From Botryotinia globosa (lineage: Eukaryota > Ascomycota > Leotiomycetes > Helotiales > Sclerotiniaceae): a stretch of 64,000 nt of DNA. Where the stretch lies: positions 434,001-498,000 of the forward strand of contig RCSZ01000001.1 in assembly GCA_014898425.1 (NCBI GenBank), given 5' to 3'. Positions 39,996-52,256 of the stretch are shown in pieces (position 1 is the first letter of the stretch; each line of letters opens with the position of its first letter). A model generated the notes under the pieces. The model had not been told where the DNA came from. It worked only from the letters and a program-made list of their open reading frames with translations, and ran no database searches. The translations under genes were made by a program, and so were the position numbers.

Positions 39996-40642
39996 ATTCT
40001 GATTTATGGGAAGATTAGAGGATGATGATGATGAGAGATGCATGAGCGGTGAATATTTACCATTTATGGGCGGAATTATGCATTATGTTAGCTCGGCGTT
40101 TTGGGTAGTTCGTTGTAGATAAAAGTCATCGGACATGGCGATGACTTTATGGCGTTGCATAGATTATAATCAAAGATATCGTAGATTTCATATGTGATTC
40201 TTTGGTGACTGAAATAGTTAGCGTAGTGATGAAGTGATTGACAAAATGTTATCGCGAGGTTGGAAATTAAGAAATGATTTATATATATATATATATATTC
40301 TCTTACCGTCTGGTAATTAGAAGATAATCACATCACATGCCAAAGCCCGCCCACCTTTGAATCCGCAACTTCTTCTTTGGTCGTATACTTGTTGTACTCA
40401 ATCCATACGGGAAAGAGCGAAAAACAACGATCTGGAATCAATTGTTGCAGCCCAATCCGATCCAATTGAATTCAGTGTAGTACAACTTGATACCTTCATC
40501 ACTCACACAACGTCGAATGAAACATTCCTTATCTTTTTCAGAGTAAAACGCATACATGTATGGTGATATAAAACCACCCTCACTTCTACCCTTCCACTGC
40601 CAGTCTCCGATTTTGCCAAGTAGGATAGAAAAATAGAATATA

Positions 40643-42691
40643 ATGCATCCTCTCGCTTTCTTCTTCGTAGGATATCTCATACTCTTTATAACCGCCAATT
40701 TACATTCTCTCTACGATACATGGACCTCTTCAACCCTCTACTGCGTCCGCGAACCATATACCATCACCAGTCTTTCTTCTGATACTCCTAATCCGAGATG
40801 TTTCCGCGTTAGAATCGATGTGATAACGGAAATTCTTGGGAGAGTACCAAGCGCAGAGGAGGGCGAAAAAATTGTTTGGTTGAATGGATTTGTGTTGCCT
40901 GGGATTATTGAATCACATGGGCATATTTTGCAGTATGGAGAAATGCTCGAGAGTGTGAGCTTGTATGAGGCGGAAAGTGTGGACGATGTGAAGAGCAGGA
41001 TTAAAGAGTGGTTGGGAAGACACGAAGGAGAAGGTTATGGAGGCAGGGAGAAATGGATTAGGGGGGTGGGATGGGATCAAGCTCATTTTGGAGGTGTGAT
41101 GCCGACAGCGGTATGAATCTACCTTTTTGTTTTTCTATTTGGTAAAGAAGTCTGCTAATGAAATTTCTAGAAACAACTTGCTGAAGACCCGGAGCTGAAA
41201 GATTTGTATATCATGCTCGATAGGGTTGATATACATTGTGTGTGGACTTCAGAAAAGGTTCTCTCCCTTCTTCCTGATCCTCTACCTGAATCGCCTCCGG
41301 GTGGAGAAATTATCACGAATCCTGGACCTGGGGTCTTTTGCGATAATGCAATGGATAACTACATCTATCCTCTCGCACCCAAGCCAGACGCATCTCAAAA
41401 AGTACGCTGGCTTAAAACCGCAATGGAGGAGTTGAATAAAGTAGGTATTACGGCTATGAGCGACGCTGGTATGCGTATGGAAGATGTGAAAATATTGCAA
41501 GAATTGGCTAGGAGAGATGAATTGACTGTTAGAATTCGTGTGATGGCTGAGTGTGATGAGAGAAATACTTTTTGTCATCAAGAGTTGCGAACGGTAAAAG
41601 TGATAAGAGATGGATCTGGTGGAGGTGATATGCTATTGTTCGGAGGAATCAAACTCTTTGCGGATGGAGCTTTGGGCTCTTGGGGTGCGGCGTTGTTGGA
41701 ACCATATTCAGATAAGCCTGAGACTAGTGGAATGATGTTGATCAACGAGACTGAATTAACGGAAGTTGTTAAGAAGGTGTTTTACTACTTCCCTTCTCTT
41801 CTGCGAATAAGACTAACTGATTCTTCGAGTTTTTCGAATGGGACTACCAAATCAATATTCATGCTATCGGCGATCGGGCCAACAGAGCTGCTATCAATGC
41901 ATTCGAAGCTGTTCTAGGACCTAATTGCCATGGTTGCAACCAAGAAAAGAGGCTAAGAATTGAGCATGCTCAAATTATAGTATGTTCCATATCAAAAGTT
42001 GATGCACTTCTAACACACTTCGCAGCATCCTGACGACCAAATACGCATTGCAAATATGGGTATTCTTCCCAGCATTCAGCCAACACACGCTACATCTGAC
42101 ATGGCATATGCATCATCCCGTCTCGGTGAGGAACGACTTTCCGATTTCGCTTATCGTATGCGATCGTTCTTCCCTCCTGCTCATAACAACACGTCCACAT
42201 ATCCTGGGCCAGTCCTTGGTTCTGATTTTCCAGTCGAACCGCCGAATCCTTTTCATGGTATCTATGCGGCAGTAACTCGTCTCAATCCTAAAACTGGGAC
42301 CTCACCCTCAGGAAAAGAAGGTTGGTATTCGGAAGAAAGTCTTAGTATTGAACAGGCAATTCATGGTTTTACACGCAACGCGGCTTGGGGTTGGAAATTG
42401 GAAAATAAAATGGGAGCTATTGAGATTGGGAAGTGGGCGGATTGGATTGTGGTTGATAGGGATGTGATGGGGATGGAAGGGCAAGAGGTGGAGGGACTGA
42501 GAAACTTGAAGGTGTTGGGGACGTGGGTTAAAGGGAAAAATGTTTGGGCAATGGAGGAGAAAGGAGTTATGGAAGTTGATCAGCTTTATCAGAAGGGTGA
42601 TAGGGTTTGGATTGGTCTGGCAAGGTTGGCGAGGAGTTTGACGAAAGGAATTGGGGAAATGTTGGTTTGGGGGAGAAAATTGGAACTTTAG
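40643..42691 (+). CDS. YtcJ-like metal-dependent amidohydrolase
   Basis: Amidohydrolase-superfamily enzyme of the YtcJ/NfdA class; the substrate in fungi is not known. Four exons, 40643-41110, 41171-41776, 41830-41979 and 42026-42691, give 629 residues. All introns are GT-AG (46-60 bp), one with a GACTAACTGAT branch region. A hydrophobic N-terminus (LAFFFVGYLILFITANL) is a signal anchor or signal peptide. Metal-site motifs are GIIESHGHI (HxH) near residue 93, LFGGIKLFADGALGSWGAAL, INIHAIGDRANRAAI, the C-terminal GSDFPVEPPNPFHGIYAAVTR (catalytic Asp) and GFTRNAAWG. It runs towards the convergent MEMO gene, 480 bp away. It looks intact. Confidence 0.9.
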
Positions 42692-43171
42692 AAAATAGTT
42701 GGGAAGGAGAGAGGTGGGATGTGTAGGATTAATTGCCATGGATGAGGAGCGTGTGTAGATTGAGGGAAAATTATATCGATAAGGGAAAGGGGGGAGAAAG
42801 GGCAAAGGTTAATCAGAAAAGAAGAGGCCTCCCCCGAAAGGTAAAAAGATAGTATTAGAAGTCCGTCCGTCCTAGAAAATCAATAACCTAGATAGAATAC
42901 ACGCCCGATGAAATACATTTTTATATTCCCCACTTGTGGACTGGAGCTAGAGATTAATCGATTTCTCTCTTCTTGTGTCAAAAAAATGTTCTAAATAGAA
43001 AGTTTGTTGTTATGCGTGAAAAATCGATTTGGAAAGAATCCAAGAATGCAAATCTCCAAGAAACTCCATTCCCAAATATAATGCGCCGACCATTTGACCC
43101 ATCTTAGCACCAGGAATTCATCGAATCATCAAATCATCGCTCACCACGGAATCTAGAATGCAAACCAACAT
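42692..43171. other. Convergent 3' intergenic region
   Basis: Shared downstream region of the amidohydrolase and MEMO genes. Nothing further is seen. Confidence 0.5.
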
Positions 43172-44221
43172 TTACAGCACAGCATACGCACTAGCATAAC
43201 TTACCGACCCATCATCCACCCTCGTAACTTCATTACTCCGTTCATACCTCACGAATTTGAATTTTCCCTTTCCCTTTTCCTCATCCAAATTCTTAACCCC
43301 CTTTACTTTTTCAATCGCAGCCATTATCACTCCAATGGGATGTCTCCCACAAACTGTATTCCCGGTCTCTTCCAAATTATCTAGAAACTCTTGATGCACG
43401 CCCCCGGAAATGGCATCCATGGATAATTGATCTAGGCGTCCTATGCTCTCATGAATCGGTGGTTGCGTCGGTGCTTTGTCCCGGCGCGAAAGCGAGTACC
43501 CGCCAGATTTATCGCGGGCTTCGGAAGACGGACTCGCGGGGAGATAGTATGTGTATTGGAAGCGGGGACCCCAGTGGCAGAAATCGGAAGATATGATAAA
43601 GATATTGGAGGGGTCGGAGAGGTAGGGTGCGAGAAGGGAGCCGAATTTTCGCTCCGTGGTGGGGTTGGTGTTGCCGACGAGGATGGGTATTAGAGGGGGG
43701 AAGGATGAAGGGGAGGAGAAGTTGAGAGAGAGAAGTTTGTAGATGTAGGGGAGATGCATTTCTAGAGAGTGCTCGGTTTCATCTTGGTCGGTGGACATTT
43801 TTTTGAATTCCCCCGTGGCGGATAGTTCTTGCACGAGAGCGGTGTCGATTGCTAGATCTCCCAAGGGAGTGGCATATTTAGAATGTTTGGATAGTGCACA
43901 TTCAGTGAGGTACCAAGCGTGAGAGGGCCCGAGGAGGAAAATTCGTTTTGCGGCGGAGAGATCGAGGGTTGCGTAGGCCCAGGCGGCGGCGGGTCCGGAG
44001 TATGAATATCCTGCGTGGCTTTAATTTGTTAGAGAGTTTTGACGAGGGAAGATGGGGGTAGCTAACGGTGCAATGATGACTCGAGCACCTGGAACGGGTA
44101 GTTTTGTGTCGGAAATGGTGGAGGGGACTTGGGATAGCCAGTTATCGAGTTCCGAGGATAGCTTGCTCGGATTCGATGTATACCACGAGCCGGCGTGGCT
44201 GGCTTCTCGAGTACTACCCAT
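43172..44221 (-). CDS. MHO1: MEMO1-family protein
   Basis: MEMO proteins are related to extradiol dioxygenases. In other organisms they affect cytoskeleton, copper or redox handling and invasive growth; the fungal role is little studied. Exons 44221-44067 and 44018-43172 join through a 48-bp intron, rebuilding [17 protein letters not shown], and give 333 residues. Family motifs are [10 protein letters not shown] at the start, the metal-site histidines in [10 protein letters not shown] and [30 protein letters not shown], and the conserved Cys in [17 protein letters not shown]. The length is slightly above the usual ~300 because of a Ser/Lys-rich insert ([18 protein letters not shown]). Confidence 0.93.
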
Positions 44222-45061
44222 AGTATTCTGGCTGGTTGTGATGGTAGCTTCTTGGGTATGTTTGTTGTGAGGTTCTAGAGTGATGATGATGATGATGATG
44301 TTGTTGTTGTTGCTGATATGATACGGTCATCGTGAGGTGTGGGGGTGAATGGCGGGGTACCTAGCTAAAGCTTAACCTTAACCTTACTAACCTTATTTGA
44401 ATTCCCGAAGTTCAGGCGGTGCAACACCAAGCTTCGTCTCCTTTCCCACGTGGAGCGGCGTCTTCTTAGATTTTGATGGTGACATGAGGCTATGCGTTGT
44501 TCTGGTTCTCTCACAAATATTGCTGTTTAACGATGTGCGATTATCGGGGTTCTCCATTTCATTACATTCAAAAGTCAATCTAACACTTGCCTGGTACGCG
44601 TCGTCTGTCAAGGCTGTTCCTTCGGGTGTACACCATGCTTGAAACACTGAGGCTCTCGATGTGTTTGCGCGGCTCTTAGCGGTCAACACGCGTTTAGTGA
44701 CGACGATGTGATGCTCGTTTTTGCGAGATCGAATAGGAGAATATGATACATATGCCTTATCTTGGCGTGCATATCTCTACATTGATACTTCCCAGGCAAC
44801 AATGTTCGTCGGAACCACGTCAGAAGTTTATCTGCTTCACGTCGAGATGACTCTAAATCACGGAGTCGGAATAGAGCTTACTTATTGTTCTCCCACTTCG
44901 GTTTTCAACTCTGATCATGGCTGATGATACATCATGGCATGGATACCATGGGTTAGCTTTCCATCCGCAAGGGTTCTCGATAAGCAGTCGTTTATATATG
45001 TATCTCTCTCTCTATTGACCTCGATTTTATGCTTTGAAGTATCAATCACGAACTGGAAATC
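44222..45061. other. Intergenic between MEMO gene and ABC pseudogene
   Basis: A GAT/TTG trinucleotide run (GATGATGATGATGATGTTGTTGTTGTTG) lies at about 44282-44313. Short frames only; no gene is recognised. Confidence 0.45.
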
Positions 45062-48000
45062 ATGTCAAGTAACACGTCCAGTTTTAATATCTCTACCAAT
45101 GACTTCGGTCCAGCCAAGTCTGTGGGATTTGACTTTACTCCACTATTCGAAGATGTAATTCTCTCAATTGTACCACCAGTCATCTTACTTCTCTTACTGC
45201 TGATTCGAATATGGATGCTTCGTGGACAACCTCGAAAAGTTAATTCTAGCTTTTTGCATAGCAATAAATTGGTATGGTATGATTATTCAGGCGAGATGAA
45301 ATGAAAACTAATGTTACCATAGCTGTTCTTAGGAGTTTTCACAATCATGCAAACGGCTCATTTAGTTATGAATGCCACCACGTCAACATTGAAGACAGGT
45401 GCAACAATACCTGCTGCAGCTCTTCTACTTGTAGATGCCCTCGGCTTGTTTGCTTTATCACATATTGAGCATCTTCACTCTGTCAGGCCATATGCTCTCA
45501 TCAATGTATGGCTTTTGCTCACGTTGCCTTTCGATATAGCGAGGACAAGGTCACTTTGGTTAGTTCACGCAAATAATCCAACTGCTGCAGTCTTCACTAG
45601 TGCCCTTGGCGTTAAAATTATGGTCATCATCGCCGAAGCGGTAGAAAAGCGCCACATTCTACTTGACAGATATCGAAACACATCACCAGAGAATACTAGT
45701 GGTATTTATAGTCGCAGCTTCTTTTGGTGGTTGAATACCCTCATGACCACGGGTTTTCAACGGGTCATAGAAACCGAAGACTTGTATCCCATTGGTGAGG
45801 AAATGAGCTCACATTACTTGTACTCCAGAGCAAGGAGCACCTGGGATTCAAGCAATCAAACAAAATCTTATTCTTTGCTTTGGTCAACCTTGAAAGTCAC
45901 GCGTGGAGCATTTGCTCTTGGGATTGTACCACGACTTTGCACGACTGGTTTCAAATATGCACAACCTTTCTTACTAGAAAGAACCGTTGGTGTCGCGAAC
46001 GACGAAAGCCGGTTGCAGTCACTTTGATGGCAAATGACAGAAGCAAGAGATCTTTTTCCAATGTTATAAACATTGCTTACTTTCTTTTATAGGCACAATT
46101 TGTGAGGGACTCACAAATGTACACGAACTTTGGGCTGTTACTATAGAACTAGGCATTGCAATGTGTCTGCTTTATCGACAACTTGGTTTGCCTTTCTTGG
46201 CTCCCTTTTCCATTGCTTTGTTATGCACAGCAGGCATTCTTCTTATGGCAAATTGGATGGGCAACGCACAAAAGATTTGGATCAGAGGTATCCAAAAGCG
46301 CATTGATATAACAGCTTCTATGTTAGGGTCTATGAATGTCAGCTCTCTTACTACTCTTCGTCCATAAGTTACTAAAAGCCTACACAGGCTGTAAAAATGT
46401 TAGGATTTACAGACTCGCTCACTACCATGGTTCAATCTCTTCGTGTGAAAGAAGTACACCTTTCTCAATTATTTAGAAGGCTTTTGTGTGGTCGTGTCTT
46501 CCTAGGTATAGTGTTTTACGTCATTCGCCTGAAATGTCCATCTAACTTGTGGTCTAGCAAATAGCACTGCTATCATAGCGCCGCTAGTCACATTCACAGT
46601 ATTTGTGATTTCAGCAAATGCTACCGGTCGTATATTAAGTACCTCGACAGCGTACGCATCATTATCTCTCATTGCCCTCTTGGCAGATCCAATGAATACA
46701 CTGGTGAGGACGATACCTCGAATTAATTCTGCTGTTGCTTGTTTTGAAAGAATTCAAACTTTCATGTTATCGGATGCACGAAAAGACCATCGCTTGCCAT
46801 TGATAGGATCTCGATCATCAGACGCTACCAGCGATTCGAGCCAAGGTATCGAGTTGAAAGATATGTCAACTGTGGTAAATCCTTCAGCAATGATCGTTGC
46901 CCAGAATGCTAGCTTTGCTTGGAGTCAGGACGCTCTTCCTGTGATAAATGACTTCAGCTTTACCCTACCATGCTCTCAATAACTTTTCATCATTTGGCCC
47001 GGTGGGTTGCGGAAAGAGTACTCTACTCAAAGGATTACTTGGTGAAACTCCTTCGTCAAAGGGCTTCATCTATGCCAAGACCGCTAGAACGGCGTATGTT
47101 GAACAAAGTCCATGGATTCAGAATGGGACCATCCAAGACAACATTTTAGGTCCATCAATCTTTGACTCGCCTTGGTATAATCAGGTTGTTCGAGCTTGTG
47201 CTTTGGAACATGACATCGCGGTTATGCCTAATGGAAGTGGTAAGCTCGTCTTAATTGATATCATTCTTATCTCTTTTGAATATCTTGCTTGTACTTGTCA
47301 TAGGGTAGTCCTGTCTCATATTTCTCTTCAACTGTTTGGTAAAGACTTGAAAATTCGAATTCACTGACAATATCATAGCTACTCGTGTAGAAAGTGGAGG
47401 TATCTCACCAAGTGGCGGTCAAAAACAATGACTTGCACTTGCAAGAGCCGTTTATGCCAAAAACGAGTTCATCATTCTTGACGACGTATTTTCTGGACTT
47501 GAGCCAGAAACAGAAGAGCAAGTTTTCAAAAGACTTTTTGGAAAACAAGAAATTTTCCAAGAAATGGGAGCTACTGCTATTTTAGTTACTCATGCCGTTC
47601 ACAGATTAACATATTCAGATTACATCGTCGCATTGAATAAATCAAGCCAGATCATCGAACAGGGTACCTTTGATCATTTAAAGACTAGTGGTGGCTATTT
47701 AGAGAATCTGGAGACTCGGCGTAGATCAGAGGACTATGACTCCGAAGAACTTGACACAAAGAAGACGACCCAGAAACAAAGTCCATTCGCAACTGTCGAA
47801 AATGATGATCTCAAGAATGAAGTGGCAGATCTAAATCGACAAACTGGTGATGCTTCAGTATACCAATATTATTTTGCTTCCATCGGATGGGTACCAACCG
47901 GAATATTTTTCTTTCTCGTCTTAATATTTTGAGCAGCATCGGAATTACCGGAAATTGCTTCAACTTACTGGACTCGAACTGTCGCTGTTGAAGGTAATAA

Positions 48001-49648
48001 AGCAAATCCATACGCTTGTTATATATGGAATGCTATCGGCTATTGCCCTGATTTGATTCGTGGCAGGCATTTCACATTTGATGTTATATATGATGCCGAA
48101 AAGTGCGAAAGTCCTTCACCAGAGATTGTTGGATTCCGTGATGGGAGCGCCTCTTTCTTTCTTCACCGCCACGGATACTGGGACGACTACGAATAGGTAT
48201 GTACTTGGGTTGTATTATCGGAATCTTGCCAACTTCAGACTCAGATTCAGTCAAGACATGTCCATAATTTATGGAGACCTTCCTTATGCGTTGGTTGATC
48301 TCTCATTGTCCATTGTGCAAGCATCAATGGGAGCTATCTTAATGTCTCCATCTGCGGGGTATTTTGCCGCAACTATTCTGGTCATCGGTCTAACAGTATG
48401 GGGCAAGTCAACGCACATCTTCTTACATTAAAAATTGCTGACCGGGAAATAGTGCTGCAAAAATTCTATCTCAGGACATCTCGGCAAATGTGTCTCTTAG
48501 ACAACGAAGCAAAGTCCCCTTTGTACTCCCATTTTATCGAAACCCTTAGTGGTCTAACTACCATCCGAGCTTTCGCTTGGATCGAAAAGTTTCGCGAACA
48601 AAATCTTGCATTTTTAGACACATCTCAGAAGCCATATTGCCTCCTATTCTGTATTCAACGCTGGCTAGGTCTTGTTCTCGATCTTCTCGTTACAGCCCTT
48701 GCAGTAATTCTCATGGTGCTCATTGTCAAGCTTCGCACCGATATTAGTCCGGGCTATGTTGGTCTTGCTCTGTTGAACGTTCTGACTTTCAACCAATCAC
48801 TTACTCTAATCATCAAGGAATGGACCTTTATGGAGACAGCCGTTGGGGCAGTCTCTCGCCTCAAAAGTTTCGCAGCAACAACTGTAAGCGAGAACTTACC
48901 ATCCGAAGTCGAAATTGTGCCAGAAAATTGGCCAGCATTCGGAGCCATCGAGTTCAAAAATGTAAAAGCGTCCTACACCTCAACGCCCGTCCCGGCAATC
49001 CATGATCTCAACCTCTCCATAAAACCTGGAGAGAAAATCTGAATTTGTGGCAGAAGTGGAAGTGGTTAAAATTCTCTCATCGCAGTGCTCTTTCGCATGT
49101 TGGAGCTTCATCCTGGAAGTTCAATTCTTATCGATGGTATAGACATTAGCACAATCCCTCGACAAACGGTACGGGCGCGGTTGAATGCTGTTCCTCAGGA
49201 TCCCTTTTTCCTACGAAGTACTATCCGCACAAATGCCGATCCGTATAATGTTCACACCGACCTTCAAATAATCTCCGCGCTAGAAAAAGTACACCTCTGG
49301 TCTCTTATTTCGTCCAAAGGGGGATTAGACGCGCAACTCGATACCGAATTCTTTTCACACGGTCAACGGCAATTATTTTGTCTAGCGAGAGCCATTTTAA
49401 GAGGAGGAAAAATTATTGTATTGGATGAAGCAACGAGCAGTGTGGATAGCGAAACGGATAAATTGATGCAGAGGGTTATTAGGGAGGTCTTTGAGGGGTG
49501 TACTATTCTGGCTGTTGCGCATCGATTGGATACAATTGCGGATTTTGACCGCATTGTATTGTTGGGTAAGGGAGAGATGGTAGAGAGTGGACGATTTGGG
49601 GAGTTAATGGAGAGGGAGAGCGCGTTTAGGGAATTGTATGATTCATGA
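45062..49648 (+). pseudogene. ABC transporter subfamily C (MRP-type), decayed pseudogene
   Basis: Full-length relatives are ~1400-residue exporters with order TMD0-TMD1-NBD1-TMD2-NBD2. All parts can be read: TMD0 (45062-45700, LLLVDALGLFALSHIEHLHS), TMD1 (FWWLNTLMTTGFQRVIETEDLY; later GLTNVHELWAVTIELGIAM), NBD1 Walker A GPVGCGKSTLLKGLLGE, signature SGGQKQ, Walker B FIILDDVFSGL, TMD2 (FSQDMSIIYGDLPYALVDLS; HFIETLSGLTTIRAF), NBD2 and Walker B IIVLDEATSSVD. Defects: TGA at 46025-46027 with ~80-100 residues lost up to ~46093; TAA plus indels just before NBD1 Walker A (46979-47000); TGA at 47429-47431 for the Arg after SGGQKQ; TGA at ~47930; frame break near 48428; and TGA 49040-49042 and TAA 49067-49069 in NBD2 Walker A, the latter replacing its lysine. 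Several original introns remain spliceable. Confidence 0.9.
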
Positions 49649-52256
49649 TTTGGGAGAGGGAGTGATTTCATGACTTTAGTCGACCGGGTCTATAGCCGCT
49701 AGAGACACCACAGTTAGAGATTAGTTAGGAAGGCGAATAGGTAAGATTTCCCGACGTGGGATTTCAAACAGTTAGATACGTCACCTCCACCCGACGGAAC
49801 GTCCATACTCGGAAATCGTTATCAGTTGTTTCGGGAGGCTTCAGATAAGGCGTAATTTGGAAAGCAATTATACTTTGTATATCAAATTACTTATGACTTG
49901 CATACATACGGCAGGAACAGCTCTATAAGATGGACTCTGAAGATGACGGCTGAGGCGTATGCAGAGGAAATCATCCGTTGGATTTGTCACCGAATTGTCA
50001 ATATCATGATCATTGTCGGTATCTTATTATTGAAGTTGTATATGAAATTGTACGGAGTGCATATGTGAATTGCAAGAACACGGATAGCCTGATCATTCAT
50101 GAGATGGTGTTAGGGATCCGCAATCGTCAAGCCATCCAATTAATTTAATGTATCGTAGTTGTAAAATTAAAGAGAGATTAGAACACCGATAAACAAATCT
50201 GAGTGCCAATCAGAAGCGAGAAATGAAGGGGGCTTGATTTTCGAGGCTTGGATAAAGATAAGGAGCATCTCCTCTTAATCTGGAAAGCAATAATTAATTC
50301 GGTTTGATTTCAATAAAGTTGTAAAGCCTCATCATTATTTGATTCTCATTGAAAGACTTCGAAAAATTCTTCGACTGTAAAATGAGGTACAGAATGCGCG
50401 TGGTGTCAAACCTCGACGTCGTTTCATATCTATGCAAATACGATTGTTGATTGTTAGGATTGTTAGGCGATGAGGTTTGGTATTTACAAAATTGTTTCTT
50501 TAAATACCTGTGCGGGCTGATATCTGATATCAATGAGGGCCCTGCTGTTTCGATAAAGTTTGATAGATTAGATAGGCATAATAATGTAGGTCGGTCTCGC
50601 CGAATTCTACTTGGGGGAGCATTGTTGATCCAGTCTGTTATCAGTGTTTGCCCGTTGAGTGGATACGAGGTTTGAGTTGGGGAAGAGGCGAAGAAGCTCC
50701 ACTGATAGATAATGGCGGATTGGAGAGAGCCTCAGAGAGGGTGGCTGCTTTTGATGATGCCCAAGAGACCAAGAGCTTATCAGGAATTAGTTTTCCTGGG
50801 TCCAAGGTACTACGGAGTAGTTCTCAAGTGGTTAGTTAGTGTAGTCATGAAAAGTGGACTTTCTGGGGAAATTCATTGGTAGTTGGTCTTCCAAGAACTC
50901 TGGATTGAAGGCCGAGATGAATCTTGGCCCGTTGGATTTTGCTTGAGGAGGGGGATTCTTGGAATGCGGTACGAACTATTGATCACGAGATTAGCTTGAG
51001 TGCTTTGAGGAAGTATAACCAATGGAAAATATTCATTTCTTTCTGCTGATAACAAGCCAAACTACCTACTACCTGCTACCACCTATCGTACTACACCTCC
51101 TACCTCCTACCTCCTACCTCCCACCTCCCATCCTATCTGCGAAGAAGCTTTTCGAATAATAAAATCCTTCTTTCTTTGCGGCAACATCGGATGTAACTTG
51201 AACGCCTTGGAGAACGCCTCTTAAAGCCATCAAACGCCTGTGAACCACTGATGAACGACTTCAAGGCTGGTGATCCCTTTCACCCTTGATCTCTCAAGTT
51301 TCAACCATTGAATCCTTTTGCATACAGTACCGAAATAATGTACTTTGGGTTTAATCACATGATATTTCTCGTGTCAACCAATCGGTCCAACTTATTTTCA
51401 ATCCAGCCATTCTTATCTCTAATATCACAAGCACTAATATCCGAATTTCACGCGGCGTCTTCTCCATACCCACAACAATCTCAACCAAGCCTTTACCGTC
51501 GTGCATTAATTAAATCCTTTCGAGGTCTACAAGGTTCAATCCTTGAAAATCATTCAAGGCTGATTCGACGTGGCAAAATGTGGAGGTAGATCTTAGTCGT
51601 GTTTAGAGATGATATTGTGTCATAAAAATTCCATGTCAGTCAACGTGCAGCCAAAGTGCAGCCAAAGGAAACCTGTCAAGAAGCAAGAGAATGATCGAGC
51701 TTAGAGAAGCGATGGAAATATCGAAATAAGAGAAGCTAAAAACGCTATCCTTGAATAATCCAAGCAACTGAGAGATAGCTCGTATCTTAGTATTGCTTGC
51801 TAAGAAACTTGGGTGGCCTAATTTTTTGACTGGGTCCGACAGAAGAGGCATATCTGGAGATCGGGTGGGACTCGTGGGAGGGGTGAAGGATTTTGGCGTG
51901 GTTTATTGCGGATTCATGGGAAAAATACAAGTGGATGCGATGCGTCTGAAGTGGAAATCTTTCCGGTAAACATACTTTCTCTTCTAGGTATAACCTATGC
52001 TGATCAACTAGATTGGGGCTCCCTTGAGAAAGGTGATATAGAAGCTACATTTCCCACTGTACTGCTGCTCTGCCTCCCGTTCCTTCATCAACCATAATAC
52101 AAGGTACTCCGAGAAGGTTATTTGAGTCGGACACTCAAGTTGTCGAGCAGTCATTTCTTCTTCCCTTTCGCACCTACTCTTATAATTAATTATTGATACC
52201 TTCGGATATCAACAGCAAGCAGTAATCGACACAGTTTCCTCTCGTTTCTCGATATA
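49649..52256. other. Intergenic, no gene recognised
   Basis: Contains a CTACCTCCTACC-type pyrimidine repeat at about 51060-51131. The rest has short frames without family features. The last part is the promoter and 5' UTR of the permease gene. Confidence 0.45.
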
